Notes: generated by a model not told the origin, from the letters alone. A DNA stretch of 64,000 nucleotides from Clostridium nigeriense (GCF_900086595.1 NZ_LT575472.1:3355692-3419691), one strand, 5' to 3'. Positions 8,490 through 19,217 are shown, counted from the first letter of the stretch. Translations and numbers: made by a program.

Positions 8490-9827
8490 TTAAACACTTT
8501 CTGTATTTGATGTTAAATCTTCTTCATACATCTTCTTAGCAGCTTTATTAGATGCTATAACAAATGGAGCATATATAATTACACTAACAGCTAAACATAC
8601 AAAGCCTACTACAAACCCCATGAAGTTTCCACCAGTTCCTAAGAAAGGAATAAGTGGTCCAGGAGTTGTCCATGGAACAGAATATGCAATAGGTGGAATT
8701 AGTTTTATCATCATTGCACCCCAACCTATTAAAACATTAACTATTGGCACTAATAAGAATGGAATTATAAATATTGGGTTTAAAACTATAGGTAAACCAA
8801 ATATTACTGATTCATTAATATTAAATAATCCAGGTCCTATTGATAATTTAGCTATATCCTTTTGGTCCTTCATTTTTGAGAATATAAAAATAGCAATAAC
8901 TAATCCAAGAGTACAACCTGATCCACCATAGTTAGCAAATCCATCTACTAAAGCCCAAGTTGTTGGGAATGGAGCTCCCCAAGCTGTTCCATTAGCTTGT
9001 GCAAAAGCTAGATTAGCAGCATTTGCTTCTGCAAACATAGTGTCTCTTACAGCTGCAATAGTATTAGGTCCATGAATACCCATTATCCATAATAAATTTG
9101 ATACTAAAGTCATAACTACTACTGATAAAATATTATCTCCAAGTTTAGTTAATGGTTTTTGCAATAAATTATAAACTAGAGTATGAATTCCTCCACCATT
9201 TGTAACTTTTAATAATATGAAGTTTACTATTGAGAATCCAATAGTTACTATAATTATTGGTAATAAAATCTTAAAAGTTCTAGATACAGCTGGAGGTACT
9301 TGTTCAGGCATTTTAATTTCTAGCTTTGGTGATTTAGAAAGTTTTGATAGAATTTCTCCAACTAATAAACCTACTATAATTGCAACAAATAATCCTTGAG
9401 GTCCTAAATATTGAGTTGAAAGCATTCCATTTTCTCCTGCAGGATAGATTATGAAAAATACTGATACTGCAGTAAGTCCTGTTAATAAATCATCTGCACC
9501 TAAAGTTCTAGCAAGGTTCCTTGCTATTAAAAATACTATTAAAATTGCTAAAATATCTAATGAACCTTTTAGTACAGGTGCAAATATTGCCTGATAGTCT
9601 GCTAAATTTGGTATTAAGTCACCTAAATGAATTAGTTTTGCTATAAATCCATTTGGATCTAGTAAAACAAAGTTTAATAATACCATTAATGAACCTGCCA
9701 TTGTTAATGGGAAGGTTAAGATAAATGCGTCCCTGATTGCACAAATATGTCTTTGAGAATTTAATTTTGTAGCAACTGGAACAAGTAGTCTTTCTATTCC
9801 GTTTTCAAAGCTAGTCATGATACTCAT
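8490..9827 (-). CDS. celB: PTS cellobiose-family IIC permease
   Basis: Sugar-translocating membrane subunit of the lactose/cellobiose PTS family, 445 residues, about ten membrane spans. Characteristic stretches include RDAFILTFPLTMAGSLMVLL near the N-terminus, the substrate region NINESVIFGLPIVLNPIFII, and IHGPNTIAAVRD. AAGGGGGAAA precedes ATG 9827. It lies 41 bases after the IIB gene and before IIA. Cellobiose or a related beta-diglucoside is the likely substrate because two 6-phospho-beta-glucosidases are encoded alongside, though specificity is inferred. Confidence 0.94.
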   Translation of the reverse strand: MSIMTSFENGIERLLVPVATKLNSQRHICAIRDAFILTFPLTMAGSLMVLLNFVLLDPNGFIAKLIHLGDLIPNLADYQAIFAPVLKGSLDILAILIVFLIARNLARTLGADDLLTGLTAVSVFFIIYPAGENGMLSTQYLGPQGLFVAIIVGLLVGEILSKLSKSPKLEIKMPEQVPPAVSRTFKILLPIIIVTIGFSIVNFILLKVTNGGGIHTLVYNLLQKPLTKLGDNILSVVVMTLVSNLLWIMGIHGPNTIAAVRDTMFAEANAANLAFAQANGTAWGAPFPTTWALVDGFANYGGSGCTLGLVIAIFIFSKMKDQKDIAKLSIGPGLFNINESVIFGLPIVLNPIFIIPFLLVPIVNVLIGWGAMMIKLIPPIAYSVPWTTPGPLIPFLGTGGNFMGFVVGFVCLAVSVIIYAPFVIASNKAAKKMYEEDLTSNTESV

Positions 9828-9868
9828 TGTTTTTCCCCCTTATAATTTTTTATTTATTAAATCTCTTG

Positions 9869-10174
9869 TTAAATTCCAAGAGTTTTTAATACACCTTCTA
9901 AAATAGCTTTTCCATTCATAGTTCCATATAATCTCATATCTATAACCTGAACTGGAACTCTTCCCTTGACTAAAGCATCTACTTGTGGCTTTTGGAACCT
10001 TACTTGTGGTCCAAGAAGTACAATATCCATTTTGTCTATGACACTTGAACATTCTGAAACTGGTAAAGCCTCAATATGAATTTCTACTCCCTTTTCCTTT
10101 GCTGCAGCATTCATTTTATTTACTAAAAGACTTGTTGACATACCAGCTGCACAGACTAATAAAATGTTTTTCAT
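9869..10174 (-). CDS. celA: PTS cellobiose-family IIB component
   Basis: Cytoplasmic IIB phosphotransferase subunit of 101 residues. It begins MKNILLVCAAGMSTSLLVNK; Cys8 in the P-loop-like CAAGMSTS is the residue that carries the phosphate to the sugar. The remainder VLLGPQVRF and VIDMRLYGTMNGKAILEGVL matches the family. It sits 27 bases after the GH1 gene and 41 before IIC. An overlapping 70-codon frame on the same strand is a shadow. Confidence 0.94.
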   Translation of the reverse strand: MKNILLVCAAGMSTSLLVNKMNAAAKEKGVEIHIEALPVSECSSVIDKMDIVLLGPQVRFQKPQVDALVKGRVPVQVIDMRLYGTMNGKAILEGVLKTLGI

Positions 10175-10201
10175 AATATAATCCCTCCTAAATTTATATA
10201 A

Positions 10202-11659
<1,458 letters not shown>

Positions 11660-11695
11660 TTATTTTTACTAAATTATATATTATTATTTCACTTT

Positions 11696-11709
11696 TGTAA
11701 TCGTTTTTA
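11696..11709 (+). promoter_or_regulatory. Possible cre (CcpA) site ahead of the cellobiose PTS operon
   Basis: TGTAATCGTTTTTA matches the cre pattern at 13 of 14 positions and lies about 60 bases upstream of the GH1 start. Together with similar sites in the maltodextrin locus it suggests catabolite control, not proven. Confidence 0.4.
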
Positions 11710-11917
11710 ACAGTTAAAAAAACAACTCTGCTAAAGATATAATTTGTCACTTTAAAATAACAATTTGTTCCATTTTTAAGTGTTTTTTATAGGTTTTTTT
11801 TATTTTTTTATCTTAAAAATAACAAGGTATTTTTATAGAAAAGTGTATTATTAAAATTAATTTTTTTTCATTTATTTTAAGTAAACCTAATCTCAAATAT
11901 AGTTATAAAAACAAAAA

Positions 11918-11942
11918 AGGATAGACTTTCATCTACCCTTTA
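11918..11942 (-). terminator. Terminator of the RpiR-type regulator gene
   Basis: Minus-strand stem AAGGGTAGA / TCTATCCTT with a short loop, followed by TTTTTTGTTTTT, overlapping the last bases of the regulator gene. The 275-base gap from here to the GH1 start is otherwise T-rich and holds only the cre-like site. Confidence 0.75.
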
Positions 11943-12659
11943 ATTCTTATATAATTTTCTACCTATAGTTTCTATAATATATAATGCCGGAATTTGCGTT
12001 GTTATATCATGTTCTTCAGTTTTTTCCTGTTGAACATAATATCCAATATTAATATCTGATATTTTAGCTAATGTAGAATCTTCATTATTAGTAATACTTA
12101 TTATTTTGCTGCCTTTTCTCTTTAGTCTATTAATATGATCTATTACTGTTGGTGTTTCTCCAGAAACAGAAAATGCAATAGTTACATAATTCTCAGTATA
12201 TTTGAAATTTAAGGGATAAAATGGATCATCTATATATACAGCATTTTTACCTATTGCAGAAATATATCTAGCTGCATATTTAGAAAGTATTCCTGAAAAT
12301 CCTATCCCTACAAATATAATTGTATTTGACTTTTCTAATTCATCACAAACTAAATCAATTTTTTTCTTGTACTCTTCACCTTGGGATTTTTTTAGAAAGT
12401 CTATTATCATAGATGTATTATCCTTAAGCTCTTTTCCGCCTGATTCTTCTAAATACATTTTAAACTTTATCTTAAACTCTGAGAATCCTTCACAATCTAG
12501 TTTCTTACAAAATCTTAAAATAGTTGTTGTTGAAACATGAGCTTCATTTGCTAACTCTCTTATTCTCATATAAATAACTTTATCACTATTTTTCATAATA
12601 TAGTTATATAATGAAAGCTCAAGTTCATTTAGCCCTTGTATCTTATTATAACTAAACAT
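11940..12659 (-). CDS. RpiR/MurR-family transcriptional regulator
   Basis: Sugar-phosphate-responsive regulator of 239 residues. The N-terminal 75 residues form an RpiR helix-turn-helix (MRIRELANEAHVSTTTILRF, CKKLDCEGFSEFK). The C-terminal part is a SIS sugar-isomerase fold (NTIIFVGIGFSGILSKYAAR, VTIAFSVSGETPTVIDHINR). AAAGGAGGG precedes ATG 12659. It sits between the two GH1 genes and is the natural candidate to control the beta-glucoside PTS genes; this and the ligand (a phosphorylated glucoside) are inferred from position and family. Confidence 0.9.
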   Translation of the reverse strand: MFSYNKIQGLNELELSLYNYIMKNSDKVIYMRIRELANEAHVSTTTILRFCKKLDCEGFSEFKIKFKMYLEESGGKELKDNTSMIIDFLKKSQGEEYKKKIDLVCDELEKSNTIIFVGIGFSGILSKYAARYISAIGKNAVYIDDPFYPLNFKYTENYVTIAFSVSGETPTVIDHINRLKRKGSKIISITNNEDSTLAKISDINIGYYVQQEKTEEHDITTQIPALYIIETIGRKLYKN

Positions 12660-12761
12660 TCCTACCCTCCTTTAATAGTAATGTTCAGCTATACTTAAAC
12701 ATTCATAGTAATTTTCTAAATAATTCCCCATATACATCACCTATAAATAATAATTTTAAAA

Positions 12762-12797
12762 ATGGCTGAAATCTAATTAGTCAAGACTTCAGCCAAA
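12762..12797 (-). terminator. Stem-loop terminator after the second GH1 gene
   Basis: Arms TGGCTGAA and TTCAGCCA about 15 bases apart, starting about 15 bases after the stop codon of the upstream GH1 gene (minus strand). The U-tract is weak (TTTTTAAAATT), so efficiency is uncertain. Confidence 0.6.
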
Positions 12798-12811
12798 TTA
12801 ATAGTTCTATT

Positions 12812-14218
12812 TTAAATGTATTCCCCTCTTGTTTTTATTATGTTCTTATACCAATAAAAAGAGGCTTTTTTCTTCCTATTTAAGTTATCCTTATGATCTA
12901 CATATATAAATCCATATTGTTTTTTAAATCCATTAAGCCAGCTTAATAAATCTATAACAGACCATGCATAATAACCCTTTATATTAATTCCTTCTTTAAT
13001 TGCATTCTTAACTGCCTTTAAATGGGCTTCAATAAATTTTATTCTAGGAATGTCCATTATTTCACCTTCAATGATTGGATCCTCGTCTCCTAGTCCATTT
13101 TCTGTTATATATATTTTTATATCCCCATATCTTTCTTTTAGCATTCTAAGACCATCTAAAAAAGCTTCAGGTGATACTTCCCATCCCCATTTAGTATAAT
13201 TTTTATCATCCATTTTTATTGTTCTATAGTAACCATCTAAAGAAGGATTTCCTGGTGCTCCTGTAGAGTTTTCCCTACTTCTTTCTACCATTTCATTTAT
13301 ATTGTTTTTTATAACTCTTTGAGGTTGATAATAATTTAGTCCTATAAAATCATTTTTATCCGAAGCATTCTTAATAATTTCTAACTCCTCATCTGTCCAA
13401 TCTATATTAACGCCTTTTTTATTAATTTCATCAATAACATACTTAGGATATTCTCCTTTTAATATAGGATCATAATACCAATGCATATCCATAGCATTTG
13501 CATGTTTGGCTGCTAATATATTTTCCTCCTTATTATTTGCACTAAAGGCTGGTGAAAAAACATGAGTAATTCCAATTTCACCATACTGTCTTAAACTTTT
13601 ATATACCTCTACTGATTTTGCATGAGCTAGGAAAACATTATGAGTAGCTTGAAAATATTTATTTACGTCTCCAACTAATGCTGGCGGATGTGCTCCTGAT
13701 AGATATCCTAAACCACAAAAAACAATTGTTTCATTAAATGTAATCCAACGTTTAACCCTATCTCCAAAAGCTTTATAACATACTTCAGCATATTTTACAA
13801 AAGCATCTACAGTTTCTTTGTTAATCCAACCACCTTTTCCCTCTAAAACTTGAGGTAAATCCCAGTGATATAGTGTTACAAAAGGAACTATTCCATACTT
13901 TAAACATTCATCAATGATATTATTATAAAACTCTATTCCTTTAGGATTTACTTCACCAACCCCATTTGGAATAATTCTTGGCCAGGAAATAGAAAATCTA
14001 TAGGATTCTAACCCCATTTCTGCCATTAATTTTATATCTTCTTTATATCTATGATAATGATCAACTGCTATATCACCATTAGTTCCTTCAAAAGTCTTAC
14101 CTGGTACTTTAGAAAATACATCCCAATTTGATAATCCTTTTCCATCTTCATTCCAAGCACCTTCCACTTGATATGAAGCTGATGCAGCTCCAAATAAAAA
14201 ATCCTTTGCAAACTTCAT
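12812..14218 (-). CDS. 6-phospho-beta-glucosidase, GH1 (second copy)
   Basis: Second GH1 enzyme, 468 residues, for PTS-imported beta-glucosides. Acid/base Glu163 is in TFNETIVFCG and nucleophile Glu373 in YITENGLGDED. The C-terminal SWLNGFKKQYGFIYVDHKD again has the Lys-x-Tyr phosphate-binding signature. It begins MKFAKDFLFGAASASYQVEG, a canonical GH1 start, with GGGAGGAAAA before ATG 14218. It is clearly related to, but well diverged from, the copy at 10202-11641, so the two probably differ in aglycone or linkage preference. Confidence 0.93.
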   Translation of the reverse strand: MKFAKDFLFGAASASYQVEGAWNEDGKGLSNWDVFSKVPGKTFEGTNGDIAVDHYHRYKEDIKLMAEMGLESYRFSISWPRIIPNGVGEVNPKGIEFYNNIIDECLKYGIVPFVTLYHWDLPQVLEGKGGWINKETVDAFVKYAEVCYKAFGDRVKRWITFNETIVFCGLGYLSGAHPPALVGDVNKYFQATHNVFLAHAKSVEVYKSLRQYGEIGITHVFSPAFSANNKEENILAAKHANAMDMHWYYDPILKGEYPKYVIDEINKKGVNIDWTDEELEIIKNASDKNDFIGLNYYQPQRVIKNNINEMVERSRENSTGAPGNPSLDGYYRTIKMDDKNYTKWGWEVSPEAFLDGLRMLKERYGDIKIYITENGLGDEDPIIEGEIMDIPRIKFIEAHLKAVKNAIKEGINIKGYYAWSVIDLLSWLNGFKKQYGFIYVDHKDNLNRKKKASFYWYKNIIKTRGEYI

Positions 14219-14265
14219 TTATTTTTCCTCCCATTTATAAAAATAAGCCCTTTTAATTCAATATG

Positions 14266-14499
14266 TTATTTTACATTTAATGTATAATAAAGAGTTGTCC
14301 CATATATTGACTTAGTCTTAAATTGTGTTTTTAAATATCTTTCTAAATCTGCTGCTGATAATTCAGATTCCGCTGAATATATTATCTTAATTCTATTTTT
14401 ATCATCTAAAACTGTTAGCTTAACCTTATCATCTTCATAGTTATCAAAAAACTCCCTTATAAATTTCATTTGAACTCCATTTATTTCCACTTTATACAT
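14266..14499 (-). CDS. Small conserved-looking protein, unknown function
   Basis: A 77-residue soluble protein (YKVEINGVQMKFIREFFDNY near the start, TKSIYGTTLYYTLNVK at the end). It reads as a small alpha/beta fold with no membrane segment and no recognised family. GGTAGGAGGAAAA precedes ATG 14499. The stop lies 47 bases from the second GH1 gene on the same strand with no terminator between, so co-transcription is possible, although no functional link to sugar use is visible. Confidence 0.65.
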   Translation of the reverse strand: MYKVEINGVQMKFIREFFDNYEDDKVKLTVLDDKNRIKIIYSAESELSAADLERYLKTQFKTKSIYGTTLYYTLNVK

Positions 14500-14721
14500 A
14501 CCATTTTCCTCCTACCTAATTATTTAATAATTAGTACAATTTAATTTTACAATATTTTTGATATTAAGACTTATTTTTATAAACTAATAAAACAAATCTC
14601 ATTTTTTATAATTTGTTTTATTTTTGTAACATATTGTTATCTCCATTATAGCAATTTATATTAAAAAAATATATATTATATATTCTAAAAATTTTATATA
14701 TTCAAAAGAATTAATAATATA

Positions 14722-14765
14722 TAAAATATAAACCTAGGATAAACTTATCCTAGGTTTATATTTTA
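14722..14765. terminator. Perfect 21-base-arm stem-loop, terminator acting both ways
   Basis: Two perfectly complementary 21-base arms (14722-14742 and 14745-14765) centred on TCCTAGG-type sequence with a two-base loop, flanked by A-rich and T-rich ends. It lies 22 bases after the stop of the YczE-type gene on the minus strand. The other 200 bases of this gap hold nothing recognisable. Confidence 0.8.
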
Positions 14766-14786
14766 TACTTAGTAGCAACTATACTT

Positions 14787-15419
14787 TTATAATTTTATGG
14801 TATCTAATATAGATTTATGATTTAGACTAACAGCATCAAAGTTTCTCAACTTAAATACTATTTGTATACAATATCCAATTGCAAAAGCACTTATTAATGT
14901 TCCTATTCCAAACTTTCCGCCTAAAAATATACCTATTATTAAAACAAAAACCTCTATACTTCCTCTTACAATTTTGATGGGCTTATTTAGCTTACTACTT
15001 AATCCTACCATCACTCCATCTCTAGGACCACAGCCTAACTCACAACCTATATATAAATAACATCCATATCCCATAACAAACATTCCAATTATCATCATTA
15101 CAATTCCCATCCATAAATTATTAGCTATTGGAATTAAATTGCTATTATTGATTATATCTACAAACTTCCCAATCATTATTATATTTAATAAAGTTCCTAA
15201 CCCTATTCTTTGTTTAAGAAGTATTCCTATTAATATTACAATTATACTTGAAAGAATATTGGCTTCCCCTATAGTTAAACCTGTAACATTAGATATACCT
15301 TGATGAAACACATCCCATGGAGATAAACCTAAGTTTGAATTTAGCATAAATATAGTTGAACTTGCACACAATATAAAACCTAACATCAACCTTATAAATT
15401 TTCTTATTACTTTTATCAT
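14787..15419 (-). CDS. YczE/YitT-like integral membrane protein
   Basis: Membrane protein of 210 residues with about five spans, matching the YczE family by GLSPWDVFHQGISNVTGLTI near the N-terminus and the repeat-like GCELGCGPRDGVMVGLSSKL in the second half. Function is not established for most members; in Bacillus a homologue is linked to regulation of secondary metabolite production. The ribosome binding site is weak (GTGGGTGGGTAA). It is a single gene between two terminators. Confidence 0.75.
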   Translation of the reverse strand: MIKVIRKFIRLMLGFILCASSTIFMLNSNLGLSPWDVFHQGISNVTGLTIGEANILSSIIVILIGILLKQRIGLGTLLNIIMIGKFVDIINNSNLIPIANNLWMGIVMMIIGMFVMGYGCYLYIGCELGCGPRDGVMVGLSSKLNKPIKIVRGSIEVFVLIIGIFLGGKFGIGTLISAFAIGYCIQIVFKLRNFDAVSLNHKSILDTIKL

Positions 15420-15495
15420 TTACCCACCCACTTATATTTTCATTAGTTTTCTATTTTAAATACAAAGATAATATTATTAAATATAAAATCAAAGA

Positions 15496-15517
15496 AAAAA
15501 CTCCCTTAGGAGTTTTT
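15496..15517 (-). terminator. Terminator of the permease-adenine deaminase operon
   Basis: Stem AAAAACTCC / GGAGTTTTT around a four-base loop, with a T-run on the minus strand (AGTTTTTTCTTTG). It lies 20 bases after the adenine deaminase stop. Confidence 0.85.
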
Positions 15518-15536
15518 AAGTTAAGTCATAATATTT

Positions 15537-17318
15537 TTAACAATTAAAAATATTAACTATTTCTTTTTTATTTACATTTATTAAACCTAAATCTGACATT
15601 TTACCTTCAGGTATTACCGGAAGAGCTAATGTAACTATTCTTAATAAAGGATTCTTTATTTCAGTTAATCCTATACTTTTTAAAATTTTCTTCATTTCTT
15701 CAGCATCTTTCGCTATTTCTAGTGCACTTTTAGTTGTCATAAGTCCTGCTACTTCTAGCTGAATATTCTTTTTTACTTCTCTATCTATAGCACAACTTAT
15801 TCCTCCACCTATAGAAATTAAATCTTTTGCTACCTTGAAACCTTCATTTATATCTTTATAAACTATAGTTAGGTTATGACTATCGTGAGATATTGTACTT
15901 CCTATGGCACCTTTATTTATTCCAAAGCCTCTCACTAATCCAATGGATTTTGTGTTTACTTTTCCATGTCTATTAATAACTATAACAAAATTCAAATCAT
16001 TATCATTAATATATACATATCCATCTTTTATATCAACTTCCTCTTCTACAATTTCTGTAGATGAAGATAATTGACTATTATATTTTATTATATTAACCTT
16101 ACACTTTCCCTCTTGAATTGGAGCTTTTAACTTAAAATCTTCTAAGGATAAATCACTAATATGAACTGAATTCTCCTTTTCTATATCATACTTTCTATCT
16201 TCTATAGGTTTTAATAAAACCCCATTTTCAGCAACTAACTCCCCTTGGAAAATAACAGATTTTACTTTCATATTCTCAAGATTTTCTAATACAACTAAAT
16301 CAGCTACATATCCAGGAGCTATTCCCCCTAAGTTAGTTACTCCTATTTCTCTTGCTGAGTTTAACGTTGCAGATCTTATAGCATCAATTGGATTAAGTCC
16401 TGCTTTTATTGCAGTTCTAACTACATCATTCATATGACCACTTTTAAGTATTTCATCTGCTTCTCTATCATCTGTACATAATGTCAAATTATCTAAATAT
16501 CTAAACTCCTTTACTCCCTTTACAATCTCTGTAACATTTTTAGATATAGAACTTTCTCTAGCATCTACGTACATTCCATTTCTAATTTTTTCTCTTGCTT
16601 CTTTAGCTGTTCTACTTTCATGACAAGTAGTTGCTCCTCCACATAGATACGAAGATAATTGTTTGCCACTTAGAAAGGGAGCATGTCCTTGAATGAAACT
16701 TCCTCGTTTTTCGGCTTCAGCTAATATTGATACCATCCTATCACTATTGCCTATAACACCTAAGAAATCCATAACTTCACCTAAGCCTATTACTCTATCT
16801 AGGTTTAGCATCTCTTCAATTTCTTTTTCAAAAAACTCCGCTCCAGCATTCTCAAAACCTAAGACTGCTGGCACACAAGATGGAGCTAGTACATATTGCC
16901 TCATTGGAATATCTTCGCTACTATCGTGCATGTATTTAACTCCCCTTATTCCATATACATTTGCAATTTCATGAGGATCTGTAACTACTGTAGTGGTTCC
17001 ATATGGAATAACCTCTTTTGCAAAGTTTCTTGGTGTCATAAGAGTACTCTCTATATGTATATGACTATCTATAAGACCTGGAATAACATATTGTCCTTTC
17101 ACATCATAATATTTTTTTGCACATATCTCACTAACTTCTTCGTTATCAATTCTTGTACTTATATGAGCTATAAATCCGTTAAACACTCCTATGTCTCCTA
17201 CATATATCTCACCTGTAAATACATTTACTATATTTGCATTTTTTATAACTAAATCACAAGGTCTCTTTCCTATAGCTGCTTCTATTAGTCCCTTTTTATC
17301 CTCAGGTAAAATTTTCAT
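15537..17318 (-). CDS. ade: Adenine deaminase
   Basis: Cytosolic metal-dependent enzyme that converts adenine to hypoxanthine and ammonia for purine salvage. It has 593 residues, the normal length of the bacterial Ade amidohydrolase. The metal site motif PGLIDSHIHIEST is near residue 90, with TDPHEIANVYGIRG, QGHAPFLSG and LCTDDREADEILKSGHMNDV further on, and the Ade C-terminal domain with GINKGAIGSTISHDSHN. AGGAGAAATG precedes ATG 17318. It starts 10 bases after the purine permease stop and is clearly in one operon with it. Confidence 0.95.
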   Translation of the reverse strand: MKILPEDKKGLIEAAIGKRPCDLVIKNANIVNVFTGEIYVGDIGVFNGFIAHISTRIDNEEVSEICAKKYYDVKGQYVIPGLIDSHIHIESTLMTPRNFAKEVIPYGTTTVVTDPHEIANVYGIRGVKYMHDSSEDIPMRQYVLAPSCVPAVLGFENAGAEFFEKEIEEMLNLDRVIGLGEVMDFLGVIGNSDRMVSILAEAEKRGSFIQGHAPFLSGKQLSSYLCGGATTCHESRTAKEAREKIRNGMYVDARESSISKNVTEIVKGVKEFRYLDNLTLCTDDREADEILKSGHMNDVVRTAIKAGLNPIDAIRSATLNSAREIGVTNLGGIAPGYVADLVVLENLENMKVKSVIFQGELVAENGVLLKPIEDRKYDIEKENSVHISDLSLEDFKLKAPIQEGKCKVNIIKYNSQLSSSTEIVEEEVDIKDGYVYINDNDLNFVIVINRHGKVNTKSIGLVRGFGINKGAIGSTISHDSHNLTIVYKDINEGFKVAKDLISIGGGISCAIDREVKKNIQLEVAGLMTTKSALEIAKDAEEMKKILKSIGLTEIKNPLLRIVTLALPVIPEGKMSDLGLINVNKKEIVNIFNC

Positions 17319-17328
17319 ATCATTTCTC

Positions 17329-18612
17329 CTATATTATAAAATAAGCTATTAGTGGAATTGCTAAAATGTATATTCCTATATTTAAATCCTTAAACCTTCC
17401 AGCCATTACTTTTGTAACTACATAAGAAATTATTCCTATGCTTATGCCATTTGATATACTTGATGTAAATGCTGTAAATGTAATTGTTGCAAAAGCTGGA
17501 AAAGCTTCCGTAAAATCATTAAATTCTATATTTTTAATTCCTGTAATCATTAATAACCCTATTAAAATTAATGCTGGTGCCGTTGCTTCACTTGGTATCA
17601 TTCCTGCAATTGGAGTAATAAATATTGTAAGTGCAAAGCATATACCTGCTACTACTGCTGTAAATCCAGTTCTTCCACCCTCTTCAACTCCAGCTGCAGA
17701 CTCAATATAAGTTGTAACTACTGTGGATCCAAATAAGGCTCCTACTACAGTTGCAATTGCATCAACTAAAAATGGTTTGTTTATTTCAGGTAAGTCCCCA
17801 TTTTCATCTAAAAGATTAGCTTTTGCAGAAACTCCTAATAAAGTTCCTAAGGTTGAGAAAAAATCTCCAACGAAGAATGTAAACATAAGTGGGAAGAAAC
17901 TCCACTTTAATGCTGCCATAACATCAAGTTTAAATGCTATTGGCGCTATTGATGGTGGCATTGTAACTAAACTTTCTGGAACATTCGTTATTCCCATTGG
18001 AATTCCGATTATTGTTGTTAATATTATTGCTATTAATACGCCACCCTTAATCTTTCTAGCTTGTAAAAATACAACTATTACTAAACCTATAATTGTAAGT
18101 AAAACTCCTGGAGACTTAACATCTCCCATGGCAATACTTCCACCTTCTAAACTCATTAAGCCTCCATTTTTAAAGCCTAATAAAACTATATAAAAGCCTA
18201 CTGCAACTCCTATTGCATATTTAATATTCTTTGGTATTAAATTTACTATAACTTCTCTAAGCCCAAATATAGTTAAAAGAATAAAAATAACCCCTGAAAT
18301 AAATACCATACCCAAACCAGTTTCCCAGTTTACTACTCCACCTGCAACTAAAGTATAAGCAAAGAAAGCATTACTCCCCATAGCTGGTGCTAAAGCAAAA
18401 GGTAAATTTGTATAAATCCCCATAAAAATACTAAATACAGCTGATAACATTGCAGTTACTACAGTTACTGCTCCAACATCCATTCCAGCTGCACTCATAA
18501 ACATAGGTTGTAAGACTAAAATATATGCCATAGTCATAAAGGTAGTTATACCTGCTGTTACCTCAGTTTTTATATTTGTATTACGTTCTTTAAATTTAAA
18601 TATTTTTTCCAT
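17329..18612 (-). CDS. pbuG: NCS2-family adenine/hypoxanthine/guanine permease
   Basis: Proton-coupled nucleobase transporter of the AzgA/PbuG branch, 427 residues with 12-14 membrane segments. Landmarks are TEVTAGITTFMTMAYILVLQ at the start, PFALAPAMGSNAFFAYTLV, and TYIESAAGVEEGGRTGFTAV, typical of this family. The start is taken as ATG 18612 (MEKIFKFKERN). The ATG at 18630 has no ribosome binding site, and its first codons ATGGAGGAG supply the site for the second ATG. It is co-transcribed with ade, so adenine or hypoxanthine uptake is most likely. No purine riboswitch is visible upstream. Confidence 0.9.
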   Translation of the reverse strand: MEKIFKFKERNTNIKTEVTAGITTFMTMAYILVLQPMFMSAAGMDVGAVTVVTAMLSAVFSIFMGIYTNLPFALAPAMGSNAFFAYTLVAGGVVNWETGLGMVFISGVIFILLTIFGLREVIVNLIPKNIKYAIGVAVGFYIVLLGFKNGGLMSLEGGSIAMGDVKSPGVLLTIIGLVIVVFLQARKIKGGVLIAIILTTIIGIPMGITNVPESLVTMPPSIAPIAFKLDVMAALKWSFFPLMFTFFVGDFFSTLGTLLGVSAKANLLDENGDLPEINKPFLVDAIATVVGALFGSTVVTTYIESAAGVEEGGRTGFTAVVAGICFALTIFITPIAGMIPSEATAPALILIGLLMITGIKNIEFNDFTEAFPAFATITFTAFTSSISNGISIGIISYVVTKVMAGRFKDLNIGIYILAIPLIAYFII

Positions 18613-18664
18613 CTTTAGTTTCTCCTCCATTTTTCGTTTCTATGAAACAAAAGTCGAATTATAT

Positions 18665-18697
18665 TTTGTATATTATAATAATTATTCGTATAAGTCA
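18665..18697 (-). promoter_or_regulatory. Probable promoter of the permease-ade operon
   Basis: On the minus strand TTGACT is followed by TATAAT or TAATAT with a spacer of 15 or 17 bases within TATACGAATAATTATTATAA, about 60 bases upstream of the permease start. A short dyad TTTTGTTTC / GAAACGAAAA lies between promoter and start; its role is unknown. Confidence 0.5.
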
Positions 18698-18861
18698 ATA
18701 TGATTTTTAGATTTTATTTAAAATAATTACTTTGTTATATGCCTTGTAAATATAATGAGCAACCTTTTCTGCATATTTAACTGAGCTGCCCTCATAGCAT
18801 CATGTTGATAACTTTTACCACTTTGTGCATTTACTAAGTGAAAGGCGATATTAGCAGCTTC

Positions 18862-19112
18862 TTATACTGCCTTTTTCATCTCTATCATATGACTTCTAAA
18901 ATATTCAATTCTATAATCATCATTTATAGATCCATCTTCTTCAATTTTATCAACAGCTCCCATTCCATTTTCAACAATGAATAGTTATTTAAATTTTCAT
19001 TTAAAGCCTTTAAAATATCTTCCGGTTTACATATTAACGGATATGTTGTAAGCTTAGTTAACATACAACATACTTTACTTCCTTCTATTATCCTATGACA
19101 TTCACCAGTAAC
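18862..19112 (-). pseudogene. Remnant of a BglA-type GH1 6-phospho-beta-glucosidase
   Basis: On the minus strand, fragments from two separate parts of a GH1 enzyme lie side by side. The first reads GECHRIIEGSKVCCMLTKLT, then YPLICKPEDILKAL, matching the middle of BglA-type enzymes. After a frame change it jumps to [20 protein letters not shown] and [19 protein letters not shown], the nucleophile region, and then a stop. About 150 residues between them and both ends of the gene are missing, and the reading frame is broken. It is a different, BglA-like copy from the two intact GH1 genes. The 140 bases downstream (18720-18861) hold a further broken open stretch (EAANIAFHLVNAQSG) that I could not identify. 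Confidence 0.8.
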
Positions 19113-19167
19113 AATGTATAATTAGTCAATATAAATATTTACTTTCCCTAAAAAAACAAAAAAAAAT

Positions 19168-19217
19168 TCCCCGGGGATATAGGTGGAACATTTATTCCCT
19201 CCTTATGCCCGGGGTAC
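19168..19217 (-). terminator. GC-rich terminator of the LPXTG phosphoesterase gene
   Basis: Stem with CCCCGGG and CCCGGGG at its base and further pairing (ATAAGGAGG with CCACCTAT) around AATAAATG. The minus strand continues as AATTTTTTTTTG. It is unusually GC-rich for this genome. Confidence 0.85.

Noticed and set aside
9840..10052. 70-codon frame on the minus strand within the PTS IIB gene
   Set aside because: Overlaps celA in another frame, has no ribosome binding site and a biased composition; it is a shadow.
16693..18193. Plus-strand open frames opposite ade and the purine permease
   Set aside because: They are antisense to clearly recognisable proteins, have no ribosome binding sites and no family resemblance.
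18613..18700. Purine riboswitch upstream of the permease-ade operon
   Set aside because: The conserved loop sequences of the purine aptamer are not present; only a short dyad and a promoter are seen.
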